Shown here: positions 1-6,047 of the stretch, piece after piece | Position numbering within the stretch: position 1 is the stretch's first letter | Layout: each line of letters opens with the position of its first letter | From: JBDREA01 sp043820265 | GTDB taxonomy: Archaea; Altiarchaeota; Altiarchaeia; IMC4; JBDREA01 | Reading direction: 5' to 3' | NCBI GenBank assembly: GCA_043820265.1 | Contig: JBDREA010000156.1 | Location: forward strand, 1 to 13,639 | DNA length: 13,639 nucleotides | Notes under the pieces: model-generated | Told to the model about the DNA's origin: nothing | The model's input: only the letters and a program-made list of their open reading frames with translations | Databases searched by the model: none | Made by a program: the position numbers and the translations under genes

Positions 1-60
1 AGAAAAAACCAGGTGAAAATTCACCTCGCCGCAGCCGTGGCTTACGCTAATCAAGTCCAT
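1..60 (-). CDS. tnpA: IS200/IS605-family TnpA-like transposase, N-terminal fragment cut by the window edge
   Basis: Only the first 20 codons are visible. The peptide starts MDLISVSHGCG and ends NFHLVFS. This fits the usual N-terminus of small Y1 (HUH-tyrosine) transposases, where a His near the start is followed by a Y/F-H-hydrophobic beta strand just before a KYR motif. The KYR motif, the HUH pair and the catalytic tyrosine would all lie outside the window. ATG at 60-58 is supported by a strong Shine-Dalgarno site (GGAGGTG on the minus strand, 73-67) with a 6-base spacer. Two palindromes lie directly upstream, as at the left end of such elements. In this family TnpA cuts and rejoins single-stranded DNA at hairpin-guided sites. 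The family call rests on a short peptide plus its context, so it is moderate. Confidence 0.6.
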   Translation of the reverse strand, partial: MDLISVSHGCGEVNFHLVFS

Positions 61-66
61 AATTTA

Positions 67-73
67 CACCTCC
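67..73 (-). promoter_or_regulatory. Shine-Dalgarno site of the tnpA-like gene
   Basis: GGAGGTG read on the minus strand, 6 bases before ATG at 60-58. It matches the archaeal anti-Shine-Dalgarno well and fixes the start of the fragment. Confidence 0.7.
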
Positions 74-75
74 AT

Positions 76-116
76 GCGGCGGTTTCCAAAGGTCCGCCGA
101 AGGCGGACGCCGCCGC
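76..116. repeat. GC-rich two-level hairpin upstream of the transposase start
   Basis: GCGGCGG (76-82) pairs with CCGCCGC (110-116). Inside it GTCCGCC (92-98) pairs with GGCGGAC (102-108) around a 3-base loop. On the minus strand it ends 2 bases before the transposase Shine-Dalgarno site. It would therefore sit in the 5' leader of the tnpA mRNA, where a structure could limit translation or terminate transcription, as reported for IS200-type elements. That role is inferred. Confidence 0.65.
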
Positions 117-148
117 TTGGAGACCTATTAGAAACACGAGACTTTAGG

Positions 149-193
149 GTCGGCTTTCATCTGCGATGCAAAGCATCGCAGTATTCAGCCGAC
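149..193. repeat. Imperfect palindrome, candidate TnpA recognition hairpin
   Basis: The outer arms GTCGGCT (149-155) and AGCCGAC (187-193) pair over 7 bp. The inner arms CTGCGATGC (161-169) and GCATCGCAG (173-181) pair over 9 bp around an AAA loop. Five unpaired bases on each side (156-160 and 182-186) form a symmetric internal loop. A hairpin with unpaired bases in the stem is typical of IS200/IS605 ends, where TnpA reads the extrahelical bases. It could also act as a transcription block protecting the transposase gene. Confidence 0.7.
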
Positions 194-228
194 AAGATTG
201 GATAAATACATCTGTGTGCAACAATGGG

Positions 229-238
229 TTTTTATTTA
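229..238 (+). promoter_or_regulatory. Candidate TATA element of valS
   Basis: TTTTTATTTA lies about 31-40 bases before the preferred valS ATG at 269, which would give a transcript with a very short leader. A second AT-rich element, GATAAATAC at 201-209, would place the RNA start near 230. Both lie between the insertion-sequence hairpin and valS. There is no Shine-Dalgarno site before 269. Confidence 0.35.
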
Positions 239-268
239 CGCCTTACCTTTTTCTTTCCTGTCAGAAAA

Positions 269-2677
269 ATGGAAAAACGTTACGATCCCGCAAAGGAGGA
301 GCCGAAGTGGGAGAAGTTTTGGGAGGACGAGAAAGTCTACAAGTTCGATCCGGATGCCACAGGCGAAGTCTTTTCTGTTGATACACCGCCTCCCACGGTT
401 TCTGGGAAGATGCACTTGGGCCACGCCTTCAGCTACGCCCAGCAGGATTTTATCGTCAGATACAAAAGGATGCGCGGATTCAATGTGTTCTACCCTTTCG
501 GAACAGACGACAACGGAATCCCAACCGAGCGACTCGTCGAGAAGGAGAAAGGTGTACGCGCCCGAGACATGCCAAGAGACGAGTTCGCAAAGCTGTGTCT
601 CGAAACCTTAGAAAAAGAGCTTCGACCCAAATACATCGCCGACTGGAAGCGGATAGGTATGAGCTGTGATTGGGATGTTTACTACACAACAATCGACGAC
701 CACTGCCAGCGCATAAGCCAGCGAAGCTTCATCGAGCTATACGAGGACGGCCGAGAATACAGAAAAGACGCTCCTACAATGTGGTGTCCGGAGTGCCAGA
801 CAGGCATTAGCCAGGTGGAATGCCAGGACAAGGAGCTATCTTCTCAGTTTCACGACATCGTGTTCAAGGTCAATGGACAAGAACTTGTCATAGCGACGAC
901 TCGGCCGGAACTTCTTCCAGCTTGCGTTGCGGTATTTTATCATCCAGAGGATAAGCGCTTTCAGAAACTGAAGGGGGGAAAAGCGAAGGTTCCGCTCTTT
1001 GATTTGGAAGTTCCGATTATGCCTGATGAACGCGCGAATCCGGAAAAGGGGACGGGAATTGTAATGTGCTGCACATTCGGAGACCAGACAGACATGGAGT
1101 GGCAGAAAGCTCACGACCTGCCCATCCGCGAGGCTATCACACCCGACGGCAGAATGACTGAGCTTGCTGATAAGTTTAAGGGATTGAAAGTTAGAAAGGC
1201 GAGAGATGAGATCGTTTCAGCTTTAAAGGAATCTGGTCTCCTAAAGAAAAGCGAGCCAATATTCCATGCAGTTAATGTTCACGAAAGGTGCGGAACAGAG
1301 ATAGAATACCTCAAAAGCAAGCAGTGGTTCATCAAATACCTTGACCTAAAAGACGAGATGCTCATTTGGGGGAAGCAGTTGAATTGGTTCCCCGATCACA
1401 TGCGCCACCGTTTTAACCACTGGGTGGAGGGTTTGCAGTGGGATTGGCTCATCAGCAGACAAAGATACTTTGGAGTGCCTTTCCCTGTCTGGTACTGTGA
1501 AAAATGCGATGAAGTGATCCTTGCAAGAAAAGAGGACCTTCCCGTCGATCCCCTGAAAGATAAACCTCCGCTCGATAAGTGCCCGAAATGCGGTGGGGCC
1601 GAATTCACACCCGAACGAGACATCCTCGACACATGGGCCACGTCGAGTCTGACTCCTCACCTTTGCTGTGAACTATTCAGGGATCACCCCATCTACGAAA
1701 AGCTCTACCCGATGAGCCTTAGGCCGCAGGCCCACGACATCATCACCTTCTGGCTTTTCAACACCGTAGTCAAAAGCAGGATGCACGACGGGGCTAACCC
1801 CTGGCGCGACGTCGTCATCTCAGGCCACGCCCAGGACCCCCACGGCCGAAAGATGAGCAAATCCGTAGGAAACGTCGTCGAACCTCAGGAGATGATCGAG
1901 AAATACAGCGCCGATGCGCTTCGTTTCTGGGCGGCCTCAAGTAAGCTCGGAGAGGATCTCCCCTTCGCAGAAAAGGAGCTTGTGACAGCCCAGAAGTTCA
2001 CAACCAAGCTCTGGAACGCCAGCAGGTTCGTCTTCATGCATATGGAAGATTTCGATGGCAAAAAACCAAATGAACTTTCCGTCATCGACAAGTGGCTTCT
2101 CACCAAACTCGATAAGGTAGTGAAAGACGCAACAGATTCTTTTGAGCAATACGAATACTACAGGACAAAATTCGAGGTCGAGAAATTCTTCTGGCAGGTG
2201 TTCTGCGACTACTACCTTGAGATGATCAAGTATAGGATCTATAATCCCGATGTCTACGGTGAAGAAGCTCGAAAGAGCGCTCAGTACACGCTCTACCAGT
2301 CCCTTCTGGCCATCTTAAAGTTGATGGCACCTATCATGCCATACATCACAGAAGCCGTCTATCAGGGATACTTCAGGCAGAAGGAAAAGGGAAAGGTGAA
2401 GAGCATCCACGCCTCAAAGTGGCCTGAGGCTGGAAAAATTGATGAAGAAGCTGAGGTGCTAGGGGATCTTGCAGTAGACATAATCGGACAGATTCGAAAA
2501 CACAAATCAGACTGGAACATCAGTCTCGGCGCAGAGATCGAAAAGATCGAGATAAAAGGAACCTCAGAAGTCCTCGAAAAAATCAGAAAAATAGAAGAAG
2601 ACATCAAGGGGACAGGAAAGATAAACAAACTAATCCTCGCAGAGAGAAAAGAAGAAGGATTTGAAATTACTTTTTAG
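269..2677 (+). CDS. valS: Valyl-tRNA synthetase, archaeal type
   Basis: A class I aminoacyl-tRNA synthetase that charges tRNA-Val with valine in the cytoplasm and edits mischarged threonine. ATG at 269 gives 802 residues and the family-typical start MEKRYDPAKEEPKWEKFW. An in-frame ATG at 224 would add a 15-residue hydrophobic stretch that does not look native. Visible motifs: HIGH signature as HLGH (residues 49-52); a CPEC zinc knuckle (173-176); the editing domain with TTRPE (210-214) and the ValRS-like CTFGDQTD segment; a second zinc site, C410/C413 with C438/C441; WATSSLTP; and KMSKS (528-532) followed by VGNVV. The anticodon-binding helical domain fills the rest. The C-terminus is short, without the long coiled coil of bacterial ValRS. 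No neighbour shares its strand closely, so it appears to be transcribed alone. Confidence 0.96.
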   Translation: MEKRYDPAKEEPKWEKFWEDEKVYKFDPDATGEVFSVDTPPPTVSGKMHLGHAFSYAQQDFIVRYKRMRGFNVFYPFGTDDNGIPTERLVEKEKGVRARDMPRDEFAKLCLETLEKELRPKYIADWKRIGMSCDWDVYYTTIDDHCQRISQRSFIELYEDGREYRKDAPTMWCPECQTGISQVECQDKELSSQFHDIVFKVNGQELVIATTRPELLPACVAVFYHPEDKRFQKLKGGKAKVPLFDLEVPIMPDERANPEKGTGIVMCCTFGDQTDMEWQKAHDLPIREAITPDGRMTELADKFKGLKVRKARDEIVSALKESGLLKKSEPIFHAVNVHERCGTEIEYLKSKQWFIKYLDLKDEMLIWGKQLNWFPDHMRHRFNHWVEGLQWDWLISRQRYFGVPFPVWYCEKCDEVILARKEDLPVDPLKDKPPLDKCPKCGGAEFTPERDILDTWATSSLTPHLCCELFRDHPIYEKLYPMSLRPQAHDIITFWLFNTVVKSRMHDGANPWRDVVISGHAQDPHGRKMSKSVGNVVEPQEMIEKYSADALRFWAASSKLGEDLPFAEKELVTAQKFTTKLWNASRFVFMHMEDFDGKKPNELSVIDKWLLTKLDKVVKDATDSFEQYEYYRTKFEVEKFFWQVFCDYYLEMIKYRIYNPDVYGEEARKSAQYTLYQSLLAILKLMAPIMPYITEAVYQGYFRQKEKGKVKSIHASKWPEAGKIDEEAEVLGDLAVDIIGQIRKHKSDWNISLGAEIEKIEIKGTSEVLEKIRKIEEDIKGTGKINKLILAERKEEGFEITF

Positions 2678-2691
2678 GAGGAATTCTCTTT

Positions 2692-2713
2692 ATCCGGATT
2701 CTTTTTATCTTTT
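2692..2713 (+). terminator. Candidate T-rich terminator after valS
   Basis: A small palindrome, ATCCGGAT (2692-2699), is followed by TTCTTTTTATCTTTT, 15-36 bases after the valS stop. Archaeal termination mainly needs T-rich tracts on the coding strand, so this fits. It overlaps the last codons of the convergent gene. Confidence 0.4.
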
Positions 2714-3829
2714 GGCGAGGCTGGTTGATAGAAGGTTTCGTTTTCGATAATTTATGCTTCTATCATCCAATATATGTTTGAGGGTTTCTCTTTTCAAAAG
2801 GGTCACTGCATTTAGAAATCGATCCGATAGGTCTTCTCTATTTGGTGTGACTGCTTGAGAGATCCACTCATCCATTACCTGAGATTGCAGATGTGGGTCA
2901 AGACCTGAAAAAAGGTTAGCCGCCTTTGAGGAGTCAACCCAGCTGGCCGCTTCAATGTTCCTCTGGATCACCCGGGGATTCGCCAGCAGGTTCATGCAGT
3001 CGGCGTTCACCTGAAGCATTTGCTTATTATCATACTTTCCCTCTTGCTGATTTCTTTTTTCAACTAAATCCATAAGAGTCGATAGGTCTGTTTGAGTTTT
3101 AATTTTTTTTAGTTGGTAGACCTCGGCCCGATTGATATTTCCATCCATCAGGAGGTCGGTAACCCTTGATAGAAAGGTTTTTTTCCGAAATATCCTCCTA
3201 AGACGATTCTCTGATCCAAGGAACGCATAAACTTTGATTATTCTCTCGTTGTCGTCGTTTGTGACGGTGACAGGGGAAGTCTCTTGTTCTTTTTTTGTAG
3301 GTAGGACTTTCGTAAGGCCATGGGTTTCACGGAATGCTACAACCTTAGATTCTAATCCTTCCTTATCGATTTTTCCAAGTTTATCGTAGTAAGCTTCCGT
3401 CGAATCAAGTTCCCCGAGAGACCTTGCCAGCTCGATTGTAAACCCATTAAAGAGTTTGCCCCTTGGATCTTCACCTTTAGGAAGGTTTTTGCCGATGACG
3501 TCCTGGTAATCCTTTGAATCATTGATTTTCGACAAAACTGCAATCACTGCATTGTTGTCTACGCCCCCAGCTTGATCCTCCATTCGAAACCTCTTTGCCA
3601 ACACACTAATCAAGAAATCCCTTACCTCCTCTGTTCCCTGGGGATGTGGCGCAGCGTAAATCGAACGATAAGCTTCAAAAACAAGAGACGGGGCGACCCT
3701 CTCAGGAAGACGTCTACCCCCACTTAGCCCAGTTCCACCTAACCCCAAGTCGCTTGATCCAAAGTGGACTGAACTCGGAAGAACAATAGATGGATCAACA
3801 CTTCTGCGGCTCGGTTTGACAGAAGACAT
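2705..3829 (-). CDS. Hypothetical soluble protein, 374 residues
   Basis: I do not recognise a family. The first ~50 residues are rich in Ser, Gly and Pro (SSVKPSRRS, GLGGTGLSGG) and are probably disordered. The remainder is charged and looks mostly helical, with no membrane segment, signal peptide or cysteine-rich zinc motif. The region around residues 165-195 is polar (KKEQETSPVTVTNDDNE) and may be a linker between two helical halves. The last ~20 residues are basic, ending SLAKR. ATG at 3829-3827 is supported by a TATA-like element about 25-31 bases upstream and no Shine-Dalgarno site. It diverges from the unknown gene at 3935 and converges on valS. A long open frame with its own promoter supports a real gene; function unknown. 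Confidence 0.75.
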   Translation of the reverse strand: MSSVKPSRRSVDPSIVLPSSVHFGSSDLGLGGTGLSGGRRLPERVAPSLVFEAYRSIYAAPHPQGTEEVRDFLISVLAKRFRMEDQAGGVDNNAVIAVLSKINDSKDYQDVIGKNLPKGEDPRGKLFNGFTIELARSLGELDSTEAYYDKLGKIDKEGLESKVVAFRETHGLTKVLPTKKEQETSPVTVTNDDNERIIKVYAFLGSENRLRRIFRKKTFLSRVTDLLMDGNINRAEVYQLKKIKTQTDLSTLMDLVEKRNQQEGKYDNKQMLQVNADCMNLLANPRVIQRNIEAASWVDSSKAANLFSGLDPHLQSQVMDEWISQAVTPNREDLSDRFLNAVTLLKRETLKHILDDRSINYRKRNLLSTSLAKR

Positions 3830-3852
3830 GATAATCTTTGGGAAGGAAAAGG

Positions 3853-3860
3853 TAAAATAT
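3853..3860 (-). promoter_or_regulatory. TATA element of the 374-residue unknown gene
   Basis: ATATTTTA on the minus strand, 24-31 bases before its ATG, the spacing expected for a leaderless archaeal transcript. Confidence 0.5.
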
Positions 3861-3901
3861 GAAAAAAATAAGAGAAAGGCTTTATTGACCCTGTTTTAAT
3901 G

Positions 3902-3908
3902 TTTTTAT
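3902..3908 (+). promoter_or_regulatory. TATA element of the 222-residue unknown gene
   Basis: TTTTTAT (within GTTTTTATCT) is 27-33 bases before ATG 3935, consistent with a leaderless transcript. A second AT-rich stretch, TATATAG at 3921-3927, is too close to the start to be the TATA box for that ATG. Confidence 0.45.
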
Positions 3909-3934
3909 CTCAGTAGTTCCTATATAGTTTTACT

Positions 3935-4603
3935 ATGGTACGGTTGAAACGTGCATTAACCCCACGAGAGGCGGCTAAAGGTGCGCTCAAGGTTCCAAAC
4001 GAGATATTGCGTGGTCCAGATCCAGCGCATCCGGTGACGAGTATCGACACCCTCCTTAAAGAGGTTGCTCCCTTTTCTCGACAAGAATTCTCCTCCAAGG
4101 GAAATAGAATCGAGGATAGGGTTGATGCTTCGATGGAAGAAGACCCTCCTCTCCAATATAAGCACGCAGCAGATCTTAATCGTAAGGTGTTCTTGGCACT
4201 CGTTAAGGCAACAAGACGGGCTGAGCCACGGTTCGAAGAGCTAAAAAAAGTCGATGCAAGTATCGACCAGATCATAAAGGAGAATGGAGGTGCTGTTGAA
4301 CGTATCAAAAGGGCAGTGGAGGCGAACCTAAAAGAAGCAGGATTAGATCCTGGAAAATTCATTCCTCAACCGAGTGATGGAAGGACTCCTGAGATATCTG
4401 CCAAGGATTGGGTACCCCATGAGAATTGGGCGACCTTCAACCAATCTGCGGATATGCTCACCAACCTTATCCTCATTGGGAATATTGAGCAGGGATCAAA
4501 AGAGGCTGGGATGACTAATCGAGAGACCTTTGCAGCTCGAGTCCTTGGCGAGAGGAGTTGGCTGAAGACGACTATGAGGAAGGTCGGGCTCACCGAGGAA
4601 TAG
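3935..4603 (+). CDS. Hypothetical soluble protein, 222 residues
   Basis: No family recognised. The protein starts MVRLKRALTPREAAKGALK, is charged throughout and is predicted mostly helical, with no membrane segment or signal peptide. Residues ~75-140 (HAADLNRKVFLALVKATRR onward) look like long amphipathic helices. A Pro-rich break, FIPQPSDGRTPE, follows, then a second helical part containing WATFNQSADMLTNLILIGN. The end is basic (WLKTTMRKVGLTEE). It is divergent from the 374-residue gene with only 105 bases between starts, so the two may be co-regulated. The -1 frame is open from 4519 to 4710 and reads plausibly as protein, so a frameshifted longer C-terminus is possible. Function unknown. 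Confidence 0.72.
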   Translation: MVRLKRALTPREAAKGALKVPNEILRGPDPAHPVTSIDTLLKEVAPFSRQEFSSKGNRIEDRVDASMEEDPPLQYKHAADLNRKVFLALVKATRRAEPRFEELKKVDASIDQIIKENGGAVERIKRAVEANLKEAGLDPGKFIPQPSDGRTPEISAKDWVPHENWATFNQSADMLTNLILIGNIEQGSKEAGMTNRETFAARVLGERSWLKTTMRKVGLTEE

Positions 4604-4711
4604 TCTTTTTCGTTGTCAATGATCTCGGAAATCTGGAAAGGGGAAGAGACATTACTTCAATTCAATCAACAACAAGATTAGCAAGAAGGGTACTCGAACA
4701 ACCAAAATAGA

Positions 4712-5296
4712 TTAAGATTTTCCCGTTTTCCTTACTGGAAGTATCATCGGCACATGATTTTTATATTCTTTGTATTCTTCTCCGAAGCGGTGTTCGAGTT
4801 CTTTTTCTTCGATGAATTTGAGGTTGAACAATGCTATTATCACATATATGGGAGTGAATATCAGAACCATTGCGGGGTGATCCAGGAAGAAAGCGATTCC
4901 AAAGTAGTAGAATATTATACCGGCTGCCATCGGATTTCTGACGTATTTGTAGGGCCCATTGATTATGAGTTTTTGGGTTGGAATCGTTTGGACGGGCGTG
5001 CCGTTACCAATCTTGTCTTGGGTGTAGGCGGTCCAGAATATGAGAAATAAACCGAATATGATGAATGGTATTCCAACAGGCGAATATTGGCTGCAGGAAT
5101 TCATGCCGATTTTTGATTCAGTCCAGCAGGACAGCTCTATCAAAAGGGAGGGGATGAGCACAAGAAAAACCGTCCAAGCTACTGCATGAGCGTATACGAT
5201 ATGCCTTTTCTTCTCGGGTTTTTTTCCTGTTGAGGCAATTTTTTTGGCGACCTTTTCAATTTGAAGCTTTTTTACTGCGAGAGTTATCGGAGACAT
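4712..5296 (-). CDS. Membrane methyltransferase, isoprenylcysteine carboxyl methyltransferase (ICMT/PEMT) type
   Basis: An integral membrane protein of 194 residues. Hydrophobic segments lie at about residues 38-57, 73-92 and 124-158 (the last probably a hairpin of two). The family signature is clear: GPYKYVRNP (114-122), then after the membrane hairpin EEKELEHRFGEEYKEYKN (163-180). These are the S-adenosylmethionine-binding region of ICMT-like enzymes. In eukaryotes ICMT methylates prenylated cysteine; prokaryotic relatives methylate mostly unknown lipid or small-molecule substrates, so the substrate here is open. The basic N-terminus (residues 1-35) should be cytoplasmic. The ATG lies 15 bases after the stop of the HTH-CBS gene, so the two are very probably co-transcribed. 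I see no strong Shine-Dalgarno site. Confidence 0.85.
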   Translation of the reverse strand: MSPITLAVKKLQIEKVAKKIASTGKKPEKKRHIVYAHAVAWTVFLVLIPSLLIELSCWTESKIGMNSCSQYSPVGIPFIIFGLFLIFWTAYTQDKIGNGTPVQTIPTQKLIINGPYKYVRNPMAAGIIFYYFGIAFFLDHPAMVLIFTPIYVIIALFNLKFIEEKELEHRFGEEYKEYKNHVPMILPVRKTGKS

Positions 5297-5311
5297 CTTT
5301 TGGAGATTTAG

Positions 5312-5875
5312 TTATGTATGTAATACTTTAAGTAGGTCGGCATTTGTTATTATGCCTTTTACTTCGCTTCTGTCTGTGACCGTTACTGCCTTATTGTATT
5401 CCAGAAGAGTAGAAATGACCCCCAGCTGGGTGTCTAATCCCACTGTGGGAAAGGGATCGTCCATTGAGTCAATCACCTTTAGAGTTAGCATTTTTTTCGG
5501 TTCATCTCCGGCAGAAATCTTATCATGTATCGTCTTTTCAGAGAAGGCCCCCACGATCTTTCCTTTATGAAAAACAGGCATCTGACTTAAACCTTCCGTT
5601 TCCAGCTTTAAGGCCGCGTCTTTGAGGAGGTCGTCTCTTTCGACTCCTATGACTCGCGTCGTCATGAGGTCACGGGCGGTAATGCCTTTTCCCTGGAATT
5701 CTGTGAGTGCGGCAAATATTCGGCTGACATTTGAGTATCTGGGGTCAACAGTTTCAGATTCGATTCTTGCAACAAGGGACTGACTGGTATTTGATTTTTC
5801 TGCTAGCTCCTGTTGGGTTATGCCAAGCCTTTTTCTTAACCGTCTGATTTCTGAGAGAGGAGGGGATGAGAACAT
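5312..5875 (-). CDS. Transcriptional regulator: XRE-type HTH fused to two CBS domains
   Basis: A 187-residue two-part regulator. Residues ~7-57 form an XRE/Cro-type helix-turn-helix: IRRLRKRLGITQQELAEKS, then SQSLVARIESETVDP as the recognition helix region. Residues ~66-120 and ~127-185 are a CBS pair, with ITARDLMTT and MPVFHKGKIVGAFS in the first and VKGIITNADLLK in the second. CBS pairs (Bateman modules) usually bind adenosine ligands such as AMP, ATP or S-adenosylmethionine, so this protein probably couples DNA binding to energy or SAM status. HTH-CBS fusions are common in archaea. It is the first gene of a unit with the ICMT-like methyltransferase and is divergent from the aconitase-ATP-citrate lyase cluster, 172 bases away. 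It may control itself, that cluster, or both; this is inference. Confidence 0.9.
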   Translation of the reverse strand: MFSSPPLSEIRRLRKRLGITQQELAEKSNTSQSLVARIESETVDPRYSNVSRIFAALTEFQGKGITARDLMTTRVIGVERDDLLKDAALKLETEGLSQMPVFHKGKIVGAFSEKTIHDKISAGDEPKKMLTLKVIDSMDDPFPTVGLDTQLGVISTLLEYNKAVTVTDRSEVKGIITNADLLKVLHT

Positions 5876-5910
5876 GCATTTATTATGTAGGTTATTATTT
5901 AAGAATGCAT
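5874..5910. promoter_or_regulatory. Candidate operator: paired ATGCAT palindromes around the HTH-CBS promoter
   Basis: ATGCAT occurs at 5874-5879, overlapping the start codon of the HTH-CBS gene, and again at 5905-5910. The copies are 31 bp apart, close to three helical turns, and they flank the TATA element. The second copy is bracketed by GAAT and ATTC. This could be an autoregulatory site for an XRE dimer. The 6-bp motif is short, so chance is possible. Confidence 0.25.
5892..5901 (-). promoter_or_regulatory. TATA element of the HTH-CBS gene
   Basis: AAATAATAAC-like sequence on the minus strand (TTATTATTTA on plus), 17-26 bases before the ATG at 5875-5873. No Shine-Dalgarno site precedes the ATG, so the transcript is probably leaderless. 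Confidence 0.45.
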
Positions 5911-5987
5911 ATTCTGGTCTTCGGTTTTTTGTTTATTTCTTGGCCAGAACAACATCTTTATTCGTTGATTGTCGAATTTATACCTCC

Positions 5988-5999
5988 TTTTTTAAATAG
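5988..5999 (+). promoter_or_regulatory. Candidate TATA element for the aconitase-ATP-citrate lyase cluster
   Basis: TTTTTTAAATAG lies 49-60 bases before the acn ATG at 6048, giving an expected RNA start near 6020 and a leader of about 25-30 bases. No Shine-Dalgarno site is seen in that leader. It is the best AT-rich element on this side of the divergent region. Confidence 0.4.
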
Positions 6000-6047
6000 G
6001 ATTGCGTCGAAGTCTATTTCCATACAACATCATATACCTTATGAAAA

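Larger units (their letters stand above)
1..200 (-). mobile_element. Left end of an IS200/IS605-like insertion sequence
   Basis: A tnpA-like start at base 60, its ribosome binding site, a GC-rich hairpin (76-116) and a subterminal imperfect palindrome (149-193) are arranged like the left end of an IS200/IS605 element. Those elements lack terminal inverted repeats and target duplications. Instead they carry a hairpin near each end that TnpA recognises. The outer boundary cannot be fixed from one end; it probably lies shortly beyond base 193, upstream of valS. The right end and any tnpB gene are outside the window. Confidence 0.55.

Noticed and set aside
224..268. In-frame ATG at 224 giving valS 15 extra hydrophobic residues
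   Set aside because: The extension is not like any aminoacyl-tRNA synthetase N-terminus, and MEKRYDPAKEEPKW is the usual family start.
2362..2628. Long minus-strand frames inside valS and other genes
   Set aside because: Mirror frames of well-supported coding regions with low-complexity translations and no start signals.
4619..4681. 20-codon frame after the 222-residue gene
   Set aside because: No ribosome binding site or promoter, and it falls in a short convergent intergenic gap.
4754..5050. 98-residue plus-strand frame rich in Phe
   Set aside because: It is antisense to the ICMT-like gene, whose family motifs are clear, and has no start signal.
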